A stretch of 64,000 nucleotides of DNA. Origin: JANXMY01 sp965246745. Its GTDB lineage: Bacteria; Armatimonadota; Armatimonadia; Armatimonadales; Capsulimonadaceae. The notes beneath the pieces were generated by a model that was given only the letters and a program-made list of their open reading frames with translations, did not search any database and was not told the origin of the DNA. Position numbers and translations under genes: made by a program. The stretch is taken from NCBI GenBank assembly GCA_965246745.1, contig OZ251980.1, positions 186,001 to 250,000 on the forward strand. Direction: 5' to 3'. Within the stretch, counting starts at the first letter, position 1. Each line of letters begins with the position of its first letter. Of this stretch, positions 56,626 through 64,000 are shown piece after piece.

Positions 56626-57720
56626 TTGGACATCAGCGTCATCGGAGCGGGCGGGGCTATCGGGCGGGAGATTGTGGGGCAGCTTGTCGCCGGGCGGGTG
56701 CTGCGGCCCACGGAGCGCTTGCAGCTTGTCGGCAAAGCGGGGGGCGCTTCGGAGCGGGCGCTGTACGGGCTGCGCTCGGACCTGACCGATGCGTATGCGG
56801 AGAACGCCCCGCTGATGGACATTGCGCTGGGGCCGGACGACGTGGTCGGAGACATCATTGTCATGGCGGCGGGGGTCACGCCCGGCCCGAGCGCCGGGGG
56901 CGGCACCATGACCCGCGACGATGTGGCGTCGGCCAACCTGCCGATCTTTGCGGCGCATGCGTCGGCGCTGGCCGAGCGCGGGCAGGGGCATGAAGTCGTG
57001 CTGGTGGTGACAAACCCTGTCGAGCTGGGCGTCGCGGTCCTGGCGCGGGCGCTGGGGGCGCGGCGGGTAATCGGGATCGGGGCGTACTCCGACAGCCTGC
57101 GGTTCCGGCGCGAGATCGCCGCCGGCCTCGGCGTCCCGCGCCAGCTTGTTTCCGGCTATGTCGCCGGGGAGCACGGCGCAAACCTCGTGCCGCTGTGGTC
57201 GAGCGTGCGGGTGTACGGCCTCGACGACCCCGAGACCGCCGCCGCCGTGGAAGGGGTGCGCGGGCCGGGCACGCTGGCGGAGTACCCGGCGCGGGTGGCC
57301 GCCGCCCGCAAGTCCATCGAGCACCTGGCGTCTGCCGACACGCGGCGGGCGTTTGAGGCGATTGAAGCGCTGCCGCCGGACATCCGGGTTCAGCTTCGGC
57401 CGGAGCTGACCCACTTGTCGGGGTCGCGGACCGTCATGGCGACCGCCAATGTCACGGTAGACATGGTGCGGCAGATGATGGAAGGCCGCGAAATCAGTGT
57501 CGCCGGCCAGGTGCTGCTGGAAGACGGCGGAGGGGCCTACGGCCTGCGCGGGGTGATGGGCCTGCCGCTGCTGGTGTCCAACCGAGGCGTCGTGCGCGTC
57601 CTGTCCCCGCCCTTGTGGGACGAAGAAGCCGCCGCTCTCAGCCAGGCCGCCGCCGCCGTTGCCGAAAAAGTGGATCGCTGGCTGACGCCGGTGAAACCCG
57701 GAAGGAATCCGGCGGGTTAG
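56626..57720 (+). CDS. Malate/lactate dehydrogenase family protein
   Basis: The 364-residue protein has the NAD-binding loop ISVIGAGGAIGREI, VVLVVTNPVELGVAVLARAL (conserved Asn), and SGYVAGEHGANLVPLWSS with the catalytic His. The length exceeds usual MDH (about 310-330), with an insert around residues 205-265. Arg pattern for malate versus lactate cannot be settled by eye. The start is TTG with AGGAAGAAGAG upstream. Function in central carbon metabolism is likely. Confidence 0.82.
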   Translation: MDISVIGAGGAIGREIVGQLVAGRVLRPTERLQLVGKAGGASERALYGLRSDLTDAYAENAPLMDIALGPDDVVGDIIVMAAGVTPGPSAGGGTMTRDDVASANLPIFAAHASALAERGQGHEVVLVVTNPVELGVAVLARALGARRVIGIGAYSDSLRFRREIAAGLGVPRQLVSGYVAGEHGANLVPLWSSVRVYGLDDPETAAAVEGVRGPGTLAEYPARVAAARKSIEHLASADTRRAFEAIEALPPDIRVQLRPELTHLSGSRTVMATANVTVDMVRQMMEGREISVAGQVLLEDGGGAYGLRGVMGLPLLVSNRGVVRVLSPPLWDEEAAALSQAAAAVAEKVDRWLTPVKPGRNPAG

Positions 57721-57801
57721 AGACGAACAAGGCGGGGGAATAACAAAGCAAGATCACGCAGAAACCAAGATCAACACGGGTTCGCCCAAAGGGAGCGGTG
57801 C

Positions 57802-58854
<1,053 letters not shown>

Positions 58855-58864
58855 AACAAACCAT

Positions 58865-59281
58865 TTGGAAAAACTGTGGGCGAACCTGCACGGCGGCTCG
58901 ACGCATTTCCCGATTGCGCTGATGATTGCGTCGTTTTTGTTTGACTTCGCCGCGTTTGTCTGGAACAAAGACCCGGTGAAGCGGGACCTGCACGCCGCCG
59001 GGTTTTACGCGCTGCTGCTCGGGGCCGCTGCGACTTTTGTCGCGACGCTCTCGGGCCTCGCGATTTCGGCCTGGCAGTTCTTCGGCGGCGGCATTTTGGC
59101 AAAGCACCACGATTTTGTCTGGCCGGCATTCGGCCTGATGATCGCCCTGGCCGTTTGGCGGCTCGTGGTTAAAAACGACGCCGCCCGCCCGGCGTTCGGC
59201 GTGTACCTAGCCTGCGCCGCGCTGACGGCGGGCTTGATGGGCGCGGCGGGCTACTGGGGCGGCGAGCTGATGGGAAGTTAG
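58865..59281 (+). CDS. DUF2231 membrane protein
   Basis: The 138-residue protein has LHGGSTHFPIALMIASFLFDFAAF, the HFPIAL hallmark of DUF2231, and four transmembrane helices. Such proteins often accompany cytochromes and may bind haem or move electrons; here a cytochrome c gene follows after 14 bases. I prefer the TTG at 58865 (AAGGGG about 12 nt upstream); an in-frame ATG at 58838 overlaps the end of gnd. Confidence 0.75.
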   Translation: MEKLWANLHGGSTHFPIALMIASFLFDFAAFVWNKDPVKRDLHAAGFYALLLGAAATFVATLSGLAISAWQFFGGGILAKHHDFVWPAFGLMIALAVWRLVVKNDAARPAFGVYLACAALTAGLMGAAGYWGGELMGS

Positions 59282-59295
59282 AAAGACAGTTATAT

Positions 59296-59688
59296 TTGGC
59301 ACGAGAGTTGAAAGGGTTAGCGGCGGGCCTCGCGGCGGGCCTCGGCGTCGTCGGCGCGGCTTACGGAGTAGCGGCCATCGGCTCGCACGGAGCGTCGCTG
59401 AAGCAGACGCCGGAGGCCGCCGCGCCGAAGCTGGGCGGGGCGAACGTCGCCCCGTCGCAGCTTGTCGCGTCGGGCCGGACGCTTTACAGCACCCTCGCCT
59501 GCGTCGGCTGCCACGGGGCAAGCGCACAGGGCAACCTCGGGCCGTCGCTGCATCATCTCGGCGACCCCGATGCCAAAATCGCCCGTAATATCGCCAACGG
59601 GTTCGAAGGGCAGATGCCGGCGTACAAAGACCAGCTTACGCCCGGCCAAATCCAAACGCTTGTGGCCTATATCCAATCACTTGAGTAA
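59296..59688 (+). CDS. Small c-type cytochrome
   Basis: The 130-residue protein has an uncleaved anchor or signal (LKGLAAGLAAGLGVVGAAYGV) and a single haem motif CVGCH near residue 69-73, with Met in GFEGQMPAYKDQL as the probable sixth ligand. It is a mono-haem class I cytochrome working in the periplasm. The start is TTG. It lies between a DUF2231 gene and zwf. Confidence 0.85.
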   Translation: MARELKGLAAGLAAGLGVVGAAYGVAAIGSHGASLKQTPEAAAPKLGGANVAPSQLVASGRTLYSTLACVGCHGASAQGNLGPSLHHLGDPDAKIARNIANGFEGQMPAYKDQLTPGQIQTLVAYIQSLE

Positions 59689-59715
59689 GACTATTTCGTC
59701 ATTTATGGAGTTGCT

Positions 59716-61293
59716 ATGACCACCACGCAAGCACCGCTTGAAACAAAGCCCGCCGACGGGGCCGCGCCGGACCCGATGCTGATTGAGCGGCCTATCCCCC
59801 CCTGCTGCCTGGTCATCTTCGGCGCGACCGGCGACCTGACCCATCGCAAGCTGATTCCGGCGCTGTTTTCGCTGGAAACCCAGAACCTGCTGCCGGACCA
59901 TTTCAAGATTGTCGGCTTCGCCCGGCGCGACTTTTCCGACCATTCGTTCCGCGACGAGCTGCAAGGCTCGCTGCAAGAATTCGCGGCGGACCTCTGGAAA
60001 GACTTCCAGCCGGCCTGGCAGAAGTTCGCCAAGCGGGTCGTTTTTCACCGCTCGGACTTCGACAATGCCGCCGGGTTTAGCTGGCTCAAAGAGCGGCTGG
60101 ACAAGTTCGACAGCACCGACGGCACGCAGGGCAACCGCTTGTACTATCTCGCCACTCCGCCCAGCACCTACACCACCGTGATTCAGCAGCTCGGCACGGC
60201 AGGCTTGGTCAAGGCCGGCGACGAAAAAGACAGCGCGGGCTTTACGCGCATTATCGTCGAAAAGCCGTTCGGGTCGGACCTCGACAGCGCCCGCGCCTTG
60301 AACACCGAGCTGAAACAAGTCTTTGACGAAGACCAGATTTACCGCATTGACCATTATCTCGGCAAAGAAACGGTCCAGAACATTTTTGTCTTTCGATTTG
60401 CCAATCTGCTTTTCGAGCCGCTGTGGAACTCCAAATATATTGACAACGTGCAGGTAACGGTCGCCGAAACGGTCGGGGTCGAGCAGCGGGCGGGCTACTT
60501 TGACCACGCCGGCGAGCTGCGGGACATGGTGCAGAGCCATGCGCTGCAAATGCTGGCCTTGATTGCGATGGAGCCGCCGAACACGCTGTCGGCAAGCGAC
60601 ATCCGCGACGAAAAAGCCAAAGTCCTGCGGGCCATCAAGCCGATTTTGGGCGACGACTGCGACAAATGCGTCGTGCGCGGCCAGTACGGCGCGGGCAAGC
60701 TGGGCGACAAGGACGTTCCGGCGTACCGCGACGAGCCGAATGTGCCCAAAGAGTCGGTGACGGATTCGTTTGTCGCCTTGAAGCTGGAGATTCAGAACTG
60801 GCGCTGGGCCGGCGTGCCGTTTTATGTCCGCGCCGGAAAGCGCCTGCCCGAGCGGGTCACGGAAGTCAACGTCACATTTAAAGCCCTGCCGACGGTGCTG
60901 GTTGCCACGGCGGACAAACAGCCCGAGGAGCCGAATGTCATCACCATCCGGGTTCAGCCCAACGAAGGCATTTCCATGCGCCTCGGCGCGAAGCCGCCGG
61001 GCCAAAAGACCGTTGTGCAGTCCGTGGATATGAATTTCACCTACGGCACTTCGTTCGGCCAGCGCATCCACGATGCGTATGAGCGGCTGATCATGGACGC
61101 CCTTTTGGGAGACCCGTCGCTGTTCACCCGCGATGATGAAGTCGAGGCCGAGTGGGGCCTGATTACCCCGGTCTTGAAAAACTGGGCGGAGCATCAGCCC
61201 CCTGCCCTGCCGAACTACCCCGCCGGAAGCTGGGGTCCCGACGAGGCCGACAAGATGCTGACCGAGACGGGCCGAAGCTGGTGGAACCGATAG
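59716..61293 (+). CDS. zwf: Glucose-6-phosphate 1-dehydrogenase
   Basis: This enzyme carries out the first step of the oxidative pentose phosphate pathway. The 525-residue protein shows the NADP-binding IFGATGDLTHRKLIPALF, the catalytic RIDHYLGKETVQN and VEKPFGSDLDSA. The N-terminal 30 residues are extra and Pro-rich. GGAG lies about 5 nt before the ATG. It is grouped with gnd, the cytochrome and a ferredoxin. Confidence 0.96.
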   Translation: MTTTQAPLETKPADGAAPDPMLIERPIPPCCLVIFGATGDLTHRKLIPALFSLETQNLLPDHFKIVGFARRDFSDHSFRDELQGSLQEFAADLWKDFQPAWQKFAKRVVFHRSDFDNAAGFSWLKERLDKFDSTDGTQGNRLYYLATPPSTYTTVIQQLGTAGLVKAGDEKDSAGFTRIIVEKPFGSDLDSARALNTELKQVFDEDQIYRIDHYLGKETVQNIFVFRFANLLFEPLWNSKYIDNVQVTVAETVGVEQRAGYFDHAGELRDMVQSHALQMLALIAMEPPNTLSASDIRDEKAKVLRAIKPILGDDCDKCVVRGQYGAGKLGDKDVPAYRDEPNVPKESVTDSFVALKLEIQNWRWAGVPFYVRAGKRLPERVTEVNVTFKALPTVLVATADKQPEEPNVITIRVQPNEGISMRLGAKPPGQKTVVQSVDMNFTYGTSFGQRIHDAYERLIMDALLGDPSLFTRDDEVEAEWGLITPVLKNWAEHQPPALPNYPAGSWGPDEADKMLTETGRSWWNR

Positions 61294-61308
61294 ACATGCC
61301 TCAGAGAA

Positions 61309-61392
61309 GAAGGGCGAACACAAGGAAGGGCGAACACAAGGTTCGCGCCCTACAGCCTAAACCCGTTGGGGCGAACCTCGTGTTCGCCCTTC
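61309..61392. repeat. Inverted repeat of the GGGCGAACACAAGG family
   Basis: GAAGGGCGAACACAAG occurs twice in tandem (61309-61324, 61325-61340). The arms 61325-61346 and 61371-61392 are reverse complements with one mismatch in 22. The same motif is in the element at 28624-28729. It fills most of the zwf-ferredoxin gap. Confidence 0.9.
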
Positions 61393-61420
61393 CGAAATCT
61401 TTCAAGAAAAAGAGAAAATC

Positions 61421-61741
61421 ATGCCGACCGTAACGATTGAAGGACAGACCCCATTTGAGGTCGAAAGCGGCAAAAAGCTGACCCTCGCCATTGAAGACTC
61501 CGGCTACGACCTCCTGCACCGCTGCGGCGGGCAGGCTCGCTGCACGACGTGTAAAGTGCATTTTCTCAGCGGCGAGCCGTCCGAGATGAACCCCGCCGAG
61601 CGCGAAACGCTGGAAGAAGACGGCCTGCTCGGCCAGTACCGCTTGTCCTGCCAGGTGCGCGTCACGCAGGACATGACCCTGGACCCGCCCGAGCGGGCCA
61701 GCGTCCGGGGCATCCCGCCCGGCGACCGGCCCGAAGATTAA
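61421..61741 (+). CDS. [2Fe-2S] ferredoxin
   Basis: The 106-residue protein has the adrenodoxin-type cluster ligands C35-x5-C41-x2-C44 (RCGGQARCTTCKV) and the fourth Cys in LSCQV near 77. It carries electrons in the cytoplasm. The partner is not known; proximity to zwf and gnd could link it to NADPH-dependent reductases. It is followed after 3 bases by a conserved hypothetical gene. Confidence 0.9.
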   Translation: MPTVTIEGQTPFEVESGKKLTLAIEDSGYDLLHRCGGQARCTTCKVHFLSGEPSEMNPAERETLEEDGLLGQYRLSCQVRVTQDMTLDPPERASVRGIPPGDRPED

Positions 61742-61744
61742 CCC

Positions 61745-62485
61745 ATGCCGACGTATTTAGAGCGCTACCGGAACGGCGAGCAGGCGCAGGTTTGGGCAGA
61801 GCTGACCGCGCTCGGCGAGCAGGTCAGGCGGGAGCCTGTTCTGTCCGACGCGCTCGCCGTCGCGCGTGAAACCATGTCCCGCGTCCGCGAGAATGCCGAG
61901 CGTATTGTTTCGCGCTTGCAGACAATCAAGTACGATTTTGACAACTCCCAAGTTGCATTTGTCGGTCGCCAGCCGCCCGCAGATGATGTCAATGACCAAA
62001 TCGTGGAGATGGAAGCGCAGGCCGGTCCGTTGCCGCTGTCTCTCCGGGCCTGGTATGAGGTCGGCGGCGCAGTGGATTTAATCGGGTTCAACGCCCGCTG
62101 GCCGAAAGTTTACACCGACCCGCTGGTCATTGATCCCATTGAGGCGGCTTTCGAGATACTCAGCGAATGGCAGGGAGACCTTGCCGACGGGATTGAAGAC
62201 GCTGGGCCGTTTTGTATTCCGGTCGGGCCGGAGTATGTTCACAAAGGCGGTTACAGCGGCGGCGCTGCCTACCAAATCAAGATGCCCTGCCCCGCTGCCG
62301 ATGCGCCACTCCTTTATGAATGGCACGACACGACGTTTGTGGATTATCTGCGCGAGTGCTTCCGCTGGGGCGGGTTTCCCGGCTTTGACATCTCGCATCC
62401 GATGAATCCGCAGCACTTAAACGCCGATGCCGTGATGCCGGCGGAGCATCGGGCGCTGCTGACGGCGGATTTGCTGGCATTTTAG
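61745..62485 (+). CDS. Conserved hypothetical protein, possibly SMI1/KNR4-like
   Basis: The 246-residue protein begins YLERYRNGEQAQVWAELTAL, then LPLSLRAWYEVGGAVDLIG near residue 98, which recalls the SMI1/KNR4 (SUKH) fold pattern, and ends with LLYEWHDTTFVDYLRECFRW. No catalytic motif is visible. SUKH proteins are often immunity proteins against contact toxins, but no toxin is nearby. The gene is 3 bases from the ferredoxin stop, implying co-transcription. Confidence 0.6.
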   Translation: MPTYLERYRNGEQAQVWAELTALGEQVRREPVLSDALAVARETMSRVRENAERIVSRLQTIKYDFDNSQVAFVGRQPPADDVNDQIVEMEAQAGPLPLSLRAWYEVGGAVDLIGFNARWPKVYTDPLVIDPIEAAFEILSEWQGDLADGIEDAGPFCIPVGPEYVHKGGYSGGAAYQIKMPCPAADAPLLYEWHDTTFVDYLRECFRWGGFPGFDISHPMNPQHLNADAVMPAEHRALLTADLLAF

Positions 62486-62493
62486 ACGACGCG

Positions 62494-62665
62494 GAGGCTA
62501 CAAATCACGGGGCTGAACCCCCGTGCTTTGAAGGGCAAACTCCCGCCTTCGCGGGCGAAGATGTAACGATAAATCGCTCGGATGCCCGCAAATAGCTCCG
62601 ATGCCCGCGAAGGCGGGGAATTGTTCTTTAAAGCACGGGGGTTCAGCCCCGTGATTTGTAGCCTC
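62494..62665. repeat. Nested palindrome with 36-bp perfect arms
   Basis: Arms 62494-62529 and 62630-62665 are perfect reverse complements. Inside, 62542-62556 and 62603-62617 form a second perfect pair of 15 bp. Each outer arm folds on itself (CACGGGG...CCCCGTG). The loop carries CGGATGCCCGC and CCGATGCCCGC. It occupies nearly the whole 207-bp gap before the deacetylase gene. Confidence 0.93.
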
Positions 62666-62692
62666 TGATCATCTTTTAGGAACACCCCGCCC

Positions 62693-63751
62693 ATGCCCGA
62701 TAAAAAAGTCGCCCTGTTGCACGACCCTGCCGTGCTCGAGCACACGCCGCCGGAAGGACACCCGGAGCGGCCCGCGCGGGTCGCAGAAGTCATGGCGCTG
62801 CTGGAGTCGTCGGGAATGCTCGCGCGTCTGGCGCGGCTTCCCGTCATGCCGGCGACGCGGGAGCAGATGGAGCGGGTGCATCCGGCGAAGTATCTGGACT
62901 TTGTGGAGGCGATTGTCGCGCAAAGCGGCGGGTACTTGGACGGCGGGGATACGGTCGCGTCGCCGGGGTCGTGGCAGGCCGCGACGGCGGCCGCCGGGGC
63001 GAGCATCGGCGCGGTGGATGCGGTTCTGACCGGCGGGATGGACGCGGCTTTCGCCGTGGTGCGTCCGCCGGGGCACCATGCGCCGCCGGACCGGGCGATG
63101 GGGTTCTGCATCTTGAACAATGCCGCCGTCGCAGCGGCCCACGCGGTTTCGCAGCACGGCTTGTCGCGGGTGCTCTTAGTAGACTTCGATGTTCACCACG
63201 GCAACGGCATTCAGGACTGCTTTTATGAGTCGCCGGATGTGCTGTACTTTTCGACTCATCAGTCGCCCGCGTACCCGTTCACGGGAGCGATGGACGAAAC
63301 GGGACGCGGCGCGGGCATCGGGTATACGGTCAATATCCCCCTGCCGCCTGATGTCGGCGAAGCGGGCTTTTTGCAGGCATTTGATACCATTTTGCGCCCG
63401 CTGGCCCGGCGCTTTCAGCCTGAGATAGTGATCGTGTCGGCGGGGTACGATGCTCACTGGCGCAACTCGCGCTATGTGGCGGGCATCCGGGAGCGGCTGA
63501 CCGTGCGCGGCCTGGCGGCCCTCTCGCGCAGCCTGCTCGAAATCTCCGACGCTCACTGCCCCGGCCGGCTGGTCGGCATTCTTGAAGGCGGCTACGACCT
63601 CGAAGCGCTGGCTTATGGGGTGCTGGGAACGCTCGCCGTCTGGCTCGGCGACACCGAGACACCTGACCCGCTCGGCCCGCCGCCGACCGCCGCACGGGAG
63701 CCGGACATCACGGTGCTGCTGGAGCAAGTAAAGCGGACGCACGGGCTGTAA
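62693..63751 (+). CDS. Histone deacetylase-family hydrolase
   Basis: The 352-residue zinc amidohydrolase shows HPERPARVAEVM, VRPPGHHAPP (His pair), GFCILNNAAVAA, VDFDVHHGNGIQ (Asp and His zinc ligands) and the late IVSAGYDAHW (Asp ligand). Bacterial members remove acetyl groups from polyamines or other small amines (AphA/AcuC-like). AGGA lies about 12 nt before the ATG. It is convergent with the partial gene at the right edge. Confidence 0.92.
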   Translation: MPDKKVALLHDPAVLEHTPPEGHPERPARVAEVMALLESSGMLARLARLPVMPATREQMERVHPAKYLDFVEAIVAQSGGYLDGGDTVASPGSWQAATAAAGASIGAVDAVLTGGMDAAFAVVRPPGHHAPPDRAMGFCILNNAAVAAAHAVSQHGLSRVLLVDFDVHHGNGIQDCFYESPDVLYFSTHQSPAYPFTGAMDETGRGAGIGYTVNIPLPPDVGEAGFLQAFDTILRPLARRFQPEIVIVSAGYDAHWRNSRYVAGIRERLTVRGLAALSRSLLEISDAHCPGRLVGILEGGYDLEALAYGVLGTLAVWLGDTETPDPLGPPPTAAREPDITVLLEQVKRTHGL

Positions 63752-63754
63752 CCA

Positions 63755-64000
63755 TCACTTGTCGTCCACATACGCCTTGCCGTGCAGGAACACCAGGCCG
63801 TCGGCGGTTTTGCCGTAAGACCAGCGCTTAACAGTGCCGTCGGCGAAACGCAGCGTGATCGCGTTGCGGCTGATCGCATACGTCCCACTGGCCGACCGGC
63901 TTGCGCCGCCCGCGACACTTGCCGACGAGATCGAGTTGGTATGACCGGCAACAAAACGCCCGCCTGGCAGGAACGTGAACTCATCGGTGATGCCGATCGT
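63755..64000 (-). CDS. C-terminal part of a hypothetical protein, start outside window
   Basis: The minus-strand frame is open from the window edge to the TGA at 63757-63755, giving 81 residues that end TADGLVFLHGKAYVDDK. The segment GTYAISRNAITLRFADGTVK followed by RWSYG is beta-strand-like with a DG turn. No family is assigned. The stop lies 3 bases from the end of the convergent deacetylase gene. Confidence 0.6.
   Translation of the reverse strand, partial: TIGITDEFTFLPGGRFVAGHTNSISSASVAGGASRSASGTYAISRNAITLRFADGTVKRWSYGKTADGLVFLHGKAYVDDK

Overview
The window is about 64 kb of GC-rich bacterial chromosome carrying mostly housekeeping genes. Several traits point to a free-living, Gram-negative-type bacterium of a less-studied phylum: a PEP-CTERM protein, a pseudopilin-like protein, sigma factors fused to membrane-anchored C-terminal domains, a fused SecDF, a redoxin/cytochrome/copper-monooxygenase-like fusion, and frequent TTG/GTG starts. 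I think Armatimonadota (or a planctomycete-like relative) fits best. This is inferred from gene style only; there is no rRNA gene here to test it.

Layout. 1-5.2 kb: a partial exported protein coupled to a multi-pass membrane protein, then a secreted redoxin/cytochrome/copper-oxygenase fusion. 5.2-5.7 kb: a dense inverted array of 18-bp repeats. 5.7-12.3 kb: a protein quality-control block (tig-clpP-clpX, pseudopilin, lon). 12.3-15.5 kb: small proteins, a D-aminoacylase-type amidohydrolase and a small-ORF unit. 15.6-20.4 kb: an MFS transporter, an ABC-2 exporter operon and the SRP RNA gene. 20.4-26.1 kb: a beta-helix protein, a gene with an in-frame stop, and two tandem sigma-factor fusions. 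26.2-29.4 kb: dnaX-ybaB-recR. 29.5-33.9 kb: a nucleotidyltransferase-like gene, a SanA-like gene, pdxS, a NYN-domain gene and a second small-ORF unit. 33.9-38.6 kb: an M48 protease, a HEXXH protein, ispE, a MobA-like gene and an SDR. 38.8-46.7 kb: PEP-CTERM protein, acyl-CoA dehydrogenase-like, glycosyltransferase, secDF, recJ. 46.7-51.3 kb: methyltransferase, hydrolase, atypical kinase, paired membrane paralogues. 51.3-54.6 kb: a probable polyphosphate operon (split CHAD pair, helix-hairpin-helix protein, phosphoesterase, Ppx/GppA). 54.7-64 kb: atypical aldo/keto reductase, beta-propeller, malate/lactate dehydrogenase, an oxidative pentose phosphate cluster (gnd, DUF2231, cytochrome c, zwf, ferredoxin), a conserved hypothetical, a histone-deacetylase-like enzyme and a partial gene at the right edge.

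Intergenic structure is the most unusual aspect. Many gaps hold long inverted repeats whose arms are themselves hairpins. Three belong to one family with compensatory base changes (near 5.4, 9.8 and 29.4 kb). Two others share a different motif (28.6 and 61.3 kb). About eight genes have a -10 hexamer only 6-8 nt (11 nt in one case) before the start codon, mostly without a Shine-Dalgarno, suggesting leaderless mRNAs. Two short-ORF units each end in an intrinsic terminator; one also has a near-consensus promoter. No insertion sequence, prophage, CRISPR array, tRNA or rRNA was found.
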